Shown: positions 1 to 7,211 of the stretch, one piece after another
Position numbering within the stretch: the first letter of the stretch is position 1
Layout of the letters: each line of letters begins with the position of its first letter
NCBI GenBank assembly: GCA_023410475.1
Contig: JAEYPS010000031.1
Span: 1 to 11,146 of the forward strand
Length of the DNA: 11,146 nt
Direction of reading: 5' to 3'
From: Bacillota bacterium
Lineage (GTDB): Bacteria > Bacillota > Clostridia > Christensenellales > SZUA-584
The notes under the pieces: model-generated
Database searches by the model: none
The model's input: only the letters and a program-made list of their open reading frames with translations
Told to the model about the DNA's origin: nothing
Made by a program: the position numbers and the translations under genes

Positions 1-44
1 TCCAACTTGAACTGCTTGCTGTGATGGGTTTTCTTGCGTGACAT
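1..44 (-). CDS. IS3-family transposase OrfA, N-terminal 14 codons (runs out of window)
   Basis: Reading leftward from the ATG at 44-42, the reverse strand encodes MSRKKTHHSKQFKL and then leaves the window. This matches the usual opening of IS3-family OrfA (a helix-turn-helix protein that binds the element ends), where MSRK...KQFKLEAV is common. A strong AGGAGG ribosome binding site (reverse complement of 53-58) sits 8 bases before the ATG. Only the first 14 residues are visible, so the family call rests on a short match plus the good start signals. Orientation is opposite to every other gene here. The element probably inserted at the left edge of the island, next to an already decayed restriction gene. 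Whether orfA and the downstream orfB are intact cannot be seen. Confidence 0.6.
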   Translation of the reverse strand, partial: MSRKKTHHSKQFKL

Positions 45-65
45 AATGAGATCCTCCTAAGTGTT

Positions 66-94
66 ATTATAACAAGGGTTGTGAGGAATGTCTC
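66..94 (-). promoter_or_regulatory. Promoter for the leftward IS3 orfA
   Basis: On the reverse strand a perfect TATAAT (complement of 66-71) lies 17 bases downstream of GAGACA (complement of 89-94), which matches TTGACA at four of six positions. It is followed by the AGGAGG site and the ATG of orfA. The sequence around 85-95, read as TGAGACATTCC on the reverse strand, could be the terminal inverted repeat of the element. The other end is outside the window, so this cannot be confirmed. Confidence 0.45.
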
Positions 95-122
95 ATTTTA
101 AATTGTGCTAATTAGATGCTAA

Positions 123-799
123 CACTATGATGATATAGAAATAGTCATTGAACAGTATAAAAATCAACCAGTATCAGATTTGTTTGAAGAATTACAGATT
201 AGTAATACTGCAAAAAATTGCTTAAATATTTTGACTAAAGTAAGAGAAATATCTTCCATTATCATCAATATATTTCACTATACACCTTGTTGCTAGGCAA
301 GTATGCATTCGTTCCCATACCGTTCTTACACTTACATTCAATACGTAAAAATAATGGAACACAGTGGGGCATCTGTGCTATCAGAAGTGAGTCAAGAAGA
401 TGAGTTCTGTTTTAAATCAATAAAACTAGACAAATTTGGAAGATTGAAAGAATCCATGTCGTTGCCTGTTTTTAAGTATTGTGATTTGATAACTGAAACA
501 TGGGAAAATAGCAAGTTGAGAATGTATTTTGCGAATCAAGTTTTTGCTTTTACAGTGTTTAAAGAAATAGACAAAGATTTGTTTTTGAAAAAAATAGTTC
601 TATGGAAAATGCCAGAGGCCCTAGTGCATCTGATAATCCACATGTTCATGTTAGACCACATGCGCAGAATCGTAATGATACATATGAACTTCCAGTGGCA
701 GACAAGGTGACTGGTTTGATTCAATATCCGAAGCATAGTTTTTGGATAAATAGAGCATACATTTTAAAGATTATAGAGAGGGATGAAAGCTGTGTCTAA
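123..799 (+). pseudogene. Decayed C-terminal part of a Sau3AI/MutH-family restriction endonuclease
   Basis: Several reading-frame pieces align in order with the C-terminal half of the intact Sau3AI-family enzyme at 5673-7103. In frame from 123, IEQYKNQPVSDLFEELQI...AKNCLNIL resembles IDKYSGESVPELCDVFEI...KNLEALLA of the intact gene. A TAG follows at 294-296. The same frame resumes with FKSIKLDKFGRLKESMSLPVFK, parallel to VKAIRIGKNNKIKESMSFPTFK, and runs to VLWKMP near 617. A frame change then leads to HVRPHAQNRNDTYELP and SFWINRAYILKIIER, which match the final segment of the intact enzyme. About 38 residues are missing at the junction. The catalytic N-terminal domain is absent and there is no start codon for the 5' piece. 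This is a broken relic, not a working gene, and it differs enough from the intact copy to be an older, separate acquisition rather than a recent duplication. Confidence 0.75.
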
Positions 800-1239
800 T
801 CTAAGCAAGATTCAATTAATACTAATATTTGCATTATATTATTTGGATAAAGGAAAAAATGTTGAATCATTTACACAAAAATTTAATGCATATTTTAAGA
901 AGGACATTAGTGCACAGACTATTATGTTTCATGTATCCAAATTTAGAAATGTTGATCCTGCAAACAATATTGGCGTGTCTGAAAATAGTGATTATAAGTA
1001 TATATGGATTGAGTATATAGGCACATCATCTAATTCCATTAAGCTTTCAGGACTATTTTGAGTATAGCTTAGATGTGGAAGCTAATGTGATATCATTATG
1101 TCCAATGTGTCACAGAATGATTCATTATGGATTGGAGCCAGATTCGCTACTAAAGAGATTGTTTGAGGAGAGAACGGTACGTCTAAAAAAATGTTACTTA
1201 GATATTACATATGAAGAATTGTTGTTGATGTATAGATAG
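783..1239 (+). pseudogene. Broken HNH restriction endonuclease
   Basis: The first piece (783 to about 1017) encodes an N-terminal region with FKKDISAQTIMFHVSKFRNVDP, a style seen at the start of HNH restriction endonucleases. The second piece (1021-1239) is in another frame and starts right after an in-frame TAG at 1018-1020. It encodes AHHLIPLSFQDYF, then SLCPMCHRMIHYG, then a helical tail ending ITYEELLLMYR. The HH of AHHLIPL and the H of CHRMIHYG are the expected HNH catalytic and metal-binding positions, and CPMC supplies one cysteine pair of the structural zinc site. The cysteine pair that normally precedes AHHLIPL is missing, so an internal deletion has joined the two halves out of frame. 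The start overlaps the end of the Sau3AI-like relic by 17 bases, suggesting the two were once one operon. Function is almost certainly lost. Confidence 0.75.
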
Positions 1240-1281
1240 AAGTTCGACGAAAACTATACATGCCGATAATAGAGGTGTTTT

Positions 1282-2559
1282 ATGGGAATGGAAGTACAAT
1301 TTAATGAGTTAGAGAAAGCAGATTTAGTGATAGACTGTATTTATAAGGGTGGTAATGCTAAAAATGCAAGTGATGAGCCGCTTCCTAAGTTGATTCCTAG
1401 ATGCGAAGCTTCTGGTGGTTTTAGAAAGAAATTAAGGGAAGATGAATCAGGGAAATATGCGTATGTTGTCCTCTATACAACTATGTCAGAACTGGAATGG
1501 CCAGATTATCTTGAAGAAGAAACAGGAATCTTTAGATACTATGGTGATAATAGAGAACCGGGGAAGGAACTAACGGATACCAAGAAAAAAGGAAATAAGA
1601 TATTAGAGATGGCATTTGAATTGCTAAATGAGGGAACACATCTTGAAGATATGCCACCATTCTTAATTTTTAAGAAAACTGGTAATGGTAGAGATGTGCA
1701 ATTCTTGGGGCTTGCGGCTCCGGGGAATCCGAAGATTTCACCGGACAAAGATTTGGTTGCTTTTTGGAGAACGGTAAAAGAGAAAAGATTCCAGAATTAT
1801 GAAGCTTATTTTACAATTCTAGACACTGGAGCAAATGCAATTCCTAGAAAGTGGATTGAATCTTTAATTTATGACCATGACAATAATTTGCAATATGCGC
1901 CGGATGCTTGGAAAAGATTTGTAAGAGAAGGTAGAAATGGAATACAAGCATTAAAAGCACCAAAGATATTTAAAATACCAACTCGATATGACCAGCTTCA
2001 AAGCGATGAAGAAGGGAATAAATGCCTTACATATATCAGAGATTATTATGCGGAATTTCCTCAAGCGTTTGAAGCGTGTGCGACAGATATTGTTAGCAAG
2101 ATGGATTCTAATTTTGTGGATTTTACACTGACAAGACCTTGGCGAGATGGTGGAAGAGATGCGATTGGACATTATACGATTAGTACGGGAGGAAAAGCAA
2201 ATTATCCGTTGAAGATTGACTGTGCATTAGAAGCCAAATGCTATAAAGAAAATCATGCCGTAGGTGTTCGCGAAATGTCGCGTTTAATATCAAGAATTCG
2301 ATATAGACAGTTTGGTATTATGGTTACAACCAGTAGTGTGGACAATCAGGCATATAGTGAAGTAGTAGAAGACGGACATCCGATACTGATTGTAACAGCA
2401 TCTGATATCGCAGTTATTTTAAGACGTAATGCAATCAATTCCTCAAATGTTGATCAATGGATCAAAGCGATAGATGATTCTAGAAATAGAATGGAGACAT
2501 ATTACAGAAAGATTTGTATGTTGCATAATGAATCAACTATAGTGGATAAAAAATTATAA
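1282..2559 (+). CDS. AspBHI/MspJI-like modification-dependent (type IV) restriction endonuclease
   Basis: This 425-aa protein has two parts. Residues about 1-240 resemble the AspBHI N-terminal DNA-binding module (YAYVVLYTTMSELEWPDYLE at 59-78, then GIFRYYGDN at 82-90 and PG at 93-94), which in the family flips out and reads 5-methylcytosine. Residues about 248-410 form an Mrr-like PD-(D/E)XK nuclease. The motif TRPWRDGGRDAIG carries the catalytic Asp293, and ALEAK carries Glu317 and Lys319. Known relatives cut both strands at a fixed distance from modified cytosine. The length fits AspBHI-type enzymes and the frame is intact. The AGAGGTG site at 1271-1277 is 4 bases from ATG 1282 and 10 bases from ATG 1288, so the start could be two codons later. 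It stands between the HNH relic and the Hachiman genes. Exact sequence preference cannot be read from the sequence. Confidence 0.85.
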   Translation: MGMEVQFNELEKADLVIDCIYKGGNAKNASDEPLPKLIPRCEASGGFRKKLREDESGKYAYVVLYTTMSELEWPDYLEEETGIFRYYGDNREPGKELTDTKKKGNKILEMAFELLNEGTHLEDMPPFLIFKKTGNGRDVQFLGLAAPGNPKISPDKDLVAFWRTVKEKRFQNYEAYFTILDTGANAIPRKWIESLIYDHDNNLQYAPDAWKRFVREGRNGIQALKAPKIFKIPTRYDQLQSDEEGNKCLTYIRDYYAEFPQAFEACATDIVSKMDSNFVDFTLTRPWRDGGRDAIGHYTISTGGKANYPLKIDCALEAKCYKENHAVGVREMSRLISRIRYRQFGIMVTTSSVDNQAYSEVVEDGHPILIVTASDIAVILRRNAINSSNVDQWIKAIDDSRNRMETYYRKICMLHNESTIVDKKL

Positions 2560-2564
2560 ATTAG

Positions 2565-2599
2565 CTGAAGACAGTTGAGATTTTATCAAGTGTTGTCAG
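2565..2599 (+). promoter_or_regulatory. Imperfect stem-loop upstream of hamA
   Basis: The gap between the type IV enzyme and hamA can fold into a hairpin with left arm CTGAAGACAGTTGA and right arm TCAAGTGTTGTCAG, about 12 of 14 positions pairing (one by G-T wobble), around a 7-base loop. No T-run follows, so it is not a standard terminator. It could be a leader structure or a protein-binding site for the Hachiman operon. The role is inference. Confidence 0.35.
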
Positions 2600-2631
2600 T
2601 AAATATATGTATGAGAAGAAGGTGATTAGAA

Positions 2632-3507
2632 ATGTTTGCATACAAGTATGAAGTATCAAAACCTGAATCAAAAACTACATACGGTTCAGTGTGTATTGAA
2701 AGTATAGTCTTTGAACCAATTGAAATAGAACGAAAGTTACCAGAAATTGTGTTTGAGGATGAGAATTTAAAGCATATGTTTGCGGAAGCAAACCTAAATC
2801 CAACAAAAAGAAAAAATATATATAAGAGATTTTTACCAAGAAGTGTAATTTGTTTAGATATCAATCAGTTCGTGGAAGAAAATATTAGTACTAACAGATC
2901 ATTTTATTCGTTTTTGGCAGAAGGGATCTTGAGTTTGGTTTTCAGAGATATGTATGATTTTGATTTGGCCAGAGGTGTAATTGATTTGGGTGAAACTTTA
3001 TCGGATTCTCATACAGGAGTAGATGCGTGTATGTATAATCTGGAACACAATGTGATAGTGCTAGGGGAAGCAAAATTTTATGAAACACTGAAGGGCGGGA
3101 TGAATAAAATTCTTCATGATTTTACTGAGGGTAATATAAAGAATAAATTAGAAAGTTTACATGCAAGAGTAGAAAATAATGAAGAGGCGTATCAGATTGT
3201 TGTAAAAAATTTGGAGATTGATGAGTATGAAGAATTAACGGTTAATCAATTTATGAATCAAAAAATTTATTTTGCAGGTTTTGTTTTACATTCAGAATCG
3301 GATGTAAGTAAATATAGCAATCAAGACTTTTATGATGAATATGTTATTTCTGCGCAACGGTTGACAGAAAATATTCGAAACTCTTTAAAACAAGGTAATA
3401 TAGAAGGAGACTATGAAATTATTCTAGTGCATTTACCGATAAAAGGAAAAAAGAGTCTTATAGTTAAGATGATGGAAATGTCAAAGGATAAGTTGGGATA
3501 TGTGTAG
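2632..3507 (+). CDS. hamA: Hachiman anti-phage protein HamA (DUF1837 nuclease)
   Basis: This 291-aa protein fits HamA, the nuclease effector of the Hachiman system (DUF1837, HamA C-terminal domain). The core is a PD-(D/E)XK-like fold. FLAEGILSLVFRDMYDFD at 94-111 holds Glu97, GVDACM holds Asp131, and VIVLGEAKFYE holds Glu146 and Lys148, the likely metal-binding and catalytic residues. The N-terminal ~75 residues are the variable part. In studied Hachiman systems HamA is held inactive by the HamB helicase and, on sensing phage-induced DNA damage, degrades DNA without sequence specificity. The ATG at 2632 follows a GAGAAGAAGGTG purine-rich site. hamB starts 9 bases after the stop, so the two are cotranscribed. 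The gene is more A/T-rich than the restriction genes on either side. The family assignment rests on both the motif order and the helicase partner. Confidence 0.88.
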   Translation: MFAYKYEVSKPESKTTYGSVCIESIVFEPIEIERKLPEIVFEDENLKHMFAEANLNPTKRKNIYKRFLPRSVICLDINQFVEENISTNRSFYSFLAEGILSLVFRDMYDFDLARGVIDLGETLSDSHTGVDACMYNLEHNVIVLGEAKFYETLKGGMNKILHDFTEGNIKNKLESLHARVENNEEAYQIVVKNLEIDEYEELTVNQFMNQKIYFAGFVLHSESDVSKYSNQDFYDEYVISAQRLTENIRNSLKQGNIEGDYEIILVHLPIKGKKSLIVKMMEMSKDKLGYV

Positions 3508-3516
3508 AGGGATTGT

Positions 3517-5562
3517 ATGAACGACGGAAAATATAATGGAAGAAGAAAGAAAATACTGGAAAGACTAGATCAAGGAAAAAGAGTATCTGTCATTGAATTG
3601 GGTATGTATGATTTGACTCCATATTTTAATACGGATGAATTTGATGTGAGTTTATCCGAAGCAATAATGTTAAATCGGAATCTAGAAAGAAGAATAGAAC
3701 ACATAGATTCAGATATATTTTTCTCGCCACCGCAGTATAGGGCTTTGGAAGTGTTATATGAAATGGACAGAGTAATATTGTCTGCACCAACATCATTTGG
3801 GAAAACATTATTGATAAAAGAATACATATACAAAAAGAAACCTAGTAGTATAGTTTATATTGTGCCTACAAATGCTTTGGCCTATGAGTTAGAAAGAAGT
3901 TTTAAAGAAAATAATCATTTTTCAGAATATGTAATTTTTGATAAGTGTTCTATGATAACAGACATGAATAGCGAAAGGACGACTGAAGAAAAATTATTTT
4001 TTATAGGAACACAGGAAAAGTTTTTAGAAATTGATTCGAGTATAATGGGTAAAGTAGATTTGTTTGTTATAGATGAAGCATATAAACTTCAAGAGTCAGT
4101 TAAGGGGCAGAGAGCTTATAAGTTATCAGAGACTTTTTTGGATAGTATAAATAGAAAATCTAAGAAAATCTTTTTGCTTACACCTAGAGCAACATTAATT
4201 GGTTTTGAAAAGTATGAATTCTACACAGTGAAATCAGATTTTAATGCTGTAGAAAAGAATTATACGATTTTGGATGATGAAAGTTTTTTTGATTGTCTTA
4301 TAGATAAAGGAAAAAGTGAAAAGACCATATTGTTCTGCAATGCTCCAAGACAGATTAATGCAGCATGTGAAAGCGTAGCTGATAGGATAGAGCCTAAAAA
4401 GTATACAGATTTTATTAAGTTACTTGAGACGGATATACATCCTGATTGGAGTGTTGTAAAGCTCTTGAAAATGGGGATTTTAGTACATCATGGACAGATG
4501 CCTAAATATGTTCAAAATAGAATGATAAATCTTTTTAATGAAAGTCAAGAGTATAACATTTTATTTGGAACAAATTCAATATCGGAGGGAATAAATACAG
4601 TAACGAAAAATATGTTTATTCATCCTGAATATAATAAGCTGAATGATATTTTGTTATTGAAAAATACAATAGGAAGAGCAGGCCGTTTAGGTAAGTATCC
4701 TATAGGGCACATTTATTCGGTGATTGATGTTGAAGAATTAGTAGAAAATGAAATTGTTATTTCATTGGCAATTTCTGATGATGAAGAGCTGGCAGAAATA
4801 GAAGATAGCAAAAATGATGATAAAATACGAGACCTTAGTGTTAACAATAATCTGGATATGGAATTTTGCCAAGAACTCATTAAAAAATATAAAATATCGT
4901 TATCTAAGCTAAGCAAGATTTTTGATGCGTTAAGAAAAAATCGTAATTATAAGACGATAACGAATCTTCCATATATTGCTTTTGAGGTATTCAAAAATGA
5001 ATATTCAGGTGCATTAGATATTGATAGCGTGTTAATTACTGGATATTTACAGAACTACTATATGGATGGGGTGCAAAAAGTTTTTTTAAATGATTTTTAT
5101 GATAGAATTATTCATTTTCAAAAGAAGAGTAAAAGGGTATTAGATAATACCGAGATAATAAACTGCTATATGCAATTTATATATTCAACTCTGGAATATT
5201 ATATAATGCCTATCGTTAATGTTGGAATTGAGATTAAGGAAAGGTATCCGGAATGGAGATTCGGAGAAAATGTGCTTGAGTCTTTGGAAGATTGCAAAAG
5301 CAAGTATTACGCAAAAACATATGGAGGATTAAATGTAGATGAATTAACGGAATCGTATAGACTTATAATAAGTGCGTTGAAAGATTATGGAATGACAGGA
5401 ATAATTAAGAATATTACGATAGAGATACTTGATGAGATTGAGAGTCGTTTGAATATACGGTATTCTACAATAGATGTGTTAAGAGCAGTAGATTATTTAG
5501 CTCATAATTCTGTTCATAATAAGGCGTTTTTTATAGAATTAAAGAAAAAATATTTGATTTAA
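3517..5562 (+). CDS. hamB: Hachiman anti-phage helicase HamB
   Basis: This 681-aa superfamily 2 helicase is the partner of HamA. All key motifs are visible in order: Walker A APTSFGKT at 90-97, motif Ia VPTNAL at 116-121, DEAD-type box IDEAYK at 185-190, motif III-like LTPRAT at 221-226, VHHGQMP at 323-329, motif V FGTNSISEGIN at 350-360, and motif VI NTIGRAGRLG at 383-392 with its arginine fingers. VHHGQMP and TIGRAGR are Ski2-like. Residues about 440-681 form an all-helical C-terminal region with no motif I can name. In characterised Hachiman, HamB binds and scans DNA and releases HamA when it meets suitable ends or single strands. The GAGGG in the 9-base gap to hamA serves as its ribosome binding site. 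No obvious terminator follows. By-eye counts of sample stretches give about 25-33 percent G+C, the lowest in the window. Confidence 0.9.
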   Translation: MNDGKYNGRRKKILERLDQGKRVSVIELGMYDLTPYFNTDEFDVSLSEAIMLNRNLERRIEHIDSDIFFSPPQYRALEVLYEMDRVILSAPTSFGKTLLIKEYIYKKKPSSIVYIVPTNALAYELERSFKENNHFSEYVIFDKCSMITDMNSERTTEEKLFFIGTQEKFLEIDSSIMGKVDLFVIDEAYKLQESVKGQRAYKLSETFLDSINRKSKKIFLLTPRATLIGFEKYEFYTVKSDFNAVEKNYTILDDESFFDCLIDKGKSEKTILFCNAPRQINAACESVADRIEPKKYTDFIKLLETDIHPDWSVVKLLKMGILVHHGQMPKYVQNRMINLFNESQEYNILFGTNSISEGINTVTKNMFIHPEYNKLNDILLLKNTIGRAGRLGKYPIGHIYSVIDVEELVENEIVISLAISDDEELAEIEDSKNDDKIRDLSVNNNLDMEFCQELIKKYKISLSKLSKIFDALRKNRNYKTITNLPYIAFEVFKNEYSGALDIDSVLITGYLQNYYMDGVQKVFLNDFYDRIIHFQKKSKRVLDNTEIINCYMQFIYSTLEYYIMPIVNVGIEIKERYPEWRFGENVLESLEDCKSKYYAKTYGGLNVDELTESYRLIISALKDYGMTGIIKNITIEILDEIESRLNIRYSTIDVLRAVDYLAHNSVHNKAFFIELKKKYLI

Positions 5563-5574
5563 TTAGAGAAGTGT

Positions 5575-5606
5575 TTGACATTGTAGAATAAGAAATGCAT
5601 TAGAAT
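5575..5606 (+). promoter_or_regulatory. Possible promoter region of the Sau3AI-type endonuclease gene
   Basis: A perfect TTGACA lies at 5575-5580, just after hamB, in the 110-base gap before the endonuclease. The best -10 candidate, TAGAAT at 5601-5606, is 20 bases away, which is too far for a strong promoter, so basal expression may be low. The 6-mer AATGCA occurs twice exactly 10 bases apart (5594-5599 and 5604-5609), one helical turn, within the spacer and -10. That is a possible operator. No controller (C) protein gene is visible nearby. Confidence 0.35.
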
Positions 5607-5672
5607 GCAGGTGTCTTATAGAAGGAAGTATTTTGAAAATGTTCGTTTTTATGCTAATGAAAGGATTACCAC

Positions 5673-7103
5673 ATGAATTATTTAGAAGAATATGATAAAA
5701 CCAACCCCCTTTCAATTGAAAATTATGCACAGAAACTAATTGGAAAGACATTTCAAGACGTGATAGACGCTGATGAGCAGAAGCAGCCAATGCTTGTTCG
5801 GGAAGCGTCATCATATGGGGTGGCGGAAGTTTCTGAAGGAAAGCGTAATAAGGGAAATCTAGGGCAAATAGTTGAAGAGAGATTCTTTCATTATGCATGT
5901 AACAATGACGCAAGACCGGACTTTCACGAAGCGGGAGTGGAACTTAAAGTTACTCCGTATAAGGTAGGGGCAAATGGTAAACTGTCTGCTAAGGAACGTC
6001 TCATTCTTACAATGATTGATTATTTTTCAGTTGTAAATGAAGAGTTTGAAACAAGCCATATGTGGAATAAGGCACGTTTAATTTTGCTTATTTACTATTT
6101 GTATGAAAAAGAAGTGCCTATTAATCTCGATTATAGAATTGATTTTGCTAAATTAATCACTCCGCCGGAGCAGGATATCAAAATTATTAAACATGATTTT
6201 GAAGTGATTGTAGAGAAAATTCGTGCAGGGAAAGCGCATGAACTTTCAGAGGGTGATACGATGTATCTGGGAGCTGCAACGAAAGCATCTACATCGCAAG
6301 ATAGAAGAATGCAACCGTTCAGTGATGAGCCGGCAAAACCACGAGCGTTTTCGTTCAAAAATTCATACATGACGTATGTGTTGAATACATACATTGTCCC
6401 GGGCAAAGATACATACGAGCCAATTATGCAATCAGAAACCACAGATTCATTTGAGGACTATGTTGTTCAACGGATTGATAAGTACAGTGGAGAGTCAGTA
6501 CCTGAACTTTGTGATGTGTTTGAAATTAATGTGGAAAAGAAGCCGAAGAATTTAGAGGCATTACTTGCATATAGAATGCTCGGCATAAAGGGAAATCATG
6601 CTGAAGAATTTGAAAAGGCAAATATTGTTGTAAAAGCAATTCGTATTGGGAAAAATAATAAGATAAAAGAAAGTATGTCTTTCCCTACGTTCAAGTTTAA
6701 AGAGTTAATAGAAGAGGAATGGGAAGATTCTACATTTGGTAATTATTTGAGAGAAACCCGTTTCTTGTTTGTGGTGTATAAGTTTGATGAGAACGATGTG
6801 TTAAGACTAAGTGGCTGCCAGTTCTGGAATATTCCATATGCAGATTTGGAAGGGGATGTGCGGACAGTTTGGGAGAGAACCAAGACCGTATTGCAAGAAG
6901 GTTTACAAGTAACACTTGTGAACGGGGTACATCGAAATAACTTCCCCAAGGCAACAGAAAACAGGGTGAGTCATGTGCGCCCGCATGCACAGAATGCGAA
7001 TGATACATATGAACTTCCTGATGGCAGACAGTTTCCGAAACAGTGCTTTTGGTTGAATAATACATATATTTTGTCTCAGTTAGAAGAACGATTTAAGAAG
7101 TAA
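5673..7103 (+). CDS. Sau3AI-family type II restriction endonuclease (predicted GATC)
   Basis: This 476-aa protein matches the two-domain Sau3AI/MutH architecture. The N-terminal MutH-like catalytic domain (about 20-220) contains KLIGKTFQDVI, then KGNLGQIVEERFF with Glu69, then PDFHEAGVELKVTP with Asp83, Glu90 and Lys92. The spacing Glu-14-Asp-7-Glu-2-Lys equals that of MutH Glu56/Asp70/Glu77/Lys79. The C-terminal domain (about 245-476) is the second, non-catalytic MutH-like fold that in Sau3AI binds an extra GATC copy; it includes IKESMSFPTFKF and HVRPHAQNANDTYELP. The length is close to that of Sau3AI. AAAGGA at 5660-5665 is a well-spaced ribosome binding site. The cognate methyltransferase follows downstream. 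The GATC specificity is inferred from the family and is supported by the absence of GATC in the gene itself. Confidence 0.88.
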   Translation: MNYLEEYDKTNPLSIENYAQKLIGKTFQDVIDADEQKQPMLVREASSYGVAEVSEGKRNKGNLGQIVEERFFHYACNNDARPDFHEAGVELKVTPYKVGANGKLSAKERLILTMIDYFSVVNEEFETSHMWNKARLILLIYYLYEKEVPINLDYRIDFAKLITPPEQDIKIIKHDFEVIVEKIRAGKAHELSEGDTMYLGAATKASTSQDRRMQPFSDEPAKPRAFSFKNSYMTYVLNTYIVPGKDTYEPIMQSETTDSFEDYVVQRIDKYSGESVPELCDVFEINVEKKPKNLEALLAYRMLGIKGNHAEEFEKANIVVKAIRIGKNNKIKESMSFPTFKFKELIEEEWEDSTFGNYLRETRFLFVVYKFDENDVLRLSGCQFWNIPYADLEGDVRTVWERTKTVLQEGLQVTLVNGVHRNNFPKATENRVSHVRPHAQNANDTYELPDGRQFPKQCFWLNNTYILSQLEERFKK

Positions 7104-7110
7104 AAAGTGA

Positions 7111-7139
7111 TTGATCCCGTTGTTTTTACATGATATAAT
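7111..7139 (+). promoter_or_regulatory. Promoter P1 of the methyltransferase, with GATC in the -35 box
   Basis: The -35 is TTGATC (7111-7116), the spacer is exactly 17 bases, and the -10 is a perfect TATAAT (7134-7139) preceded by TG in the extended -10 position. The predicted methylation target GATC (7113-7116) overlaps the last four bases of the -35. The -10 also lies inside an inverted repeat CATGAT-ATA-ATCATG (7129-7143), a possible protein-binding site. The promoter begins 8 bases after the endonuclease stop codon, so the methyltransferase can be expressed independently of the endonuclease. Confidence 0.75.
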
Positions 7140-7153
7140 CATGAAGGTAATAG

Positions 7154-7182
7154 TTGATCAATTCATAAATTAATGATATAAT
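7154..7182 (+). promoter_or_regulatory. Promoter P2 of the methyltransferase, with GATC in the -35 box
   Basis: This second copy of the same architecture lies 43 bases downstream of P1: -35 TTGATC (7154-7159), a 17-base spacer, and extended -10 TGATATAAT ending in TATAAT at 7177-7182. GATC (7156-7159) again lies in the -35, within the palindrome TTGATCAA (7154-7161). The ten bases ATGATATAAT are identical in P1 and P2, while the spacers differ. The expected transcript start is near 7189, just ahead of the GGGAGG ribosome binding site at 7196-7201. Confidence 0.78.
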
Positions 7183-7211
7183 ACCAAAAAATAATGGGAG
7201 GATTATTCTGC

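Noticed and set aside
536..736. Reverse-strand ORFs over the decayed Sau3AI region and elsewhere (also 1539-1748, 1951-2172, 2586-2864, 3570-3833, 5563-5913, 6131-6442, 6730-7065, 8518-8802)
   Set aside because: They lie opposite clear coding sequence or relics, lack ribosome binding sites and show no family motif.
829..1020. Alternative + frame ORF inside the HNH relic
   Set aside because: It has low-complexity content and no homology. The other frames carry the recognisable HNH pieces.
5563..5672. Controller (C) protein gene for the restriction system
   Set aside because: No ORF with a helix-turn-helix is present in this gap or elsewhere near the pair.
7194..7211. Upstream ATG as the methyltransferase start
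   Set aside because: The GGGAGG ribosome binding site would lie inside the first codons and the leader from P2 would be about 5 bases. ATG 7212 fits better.
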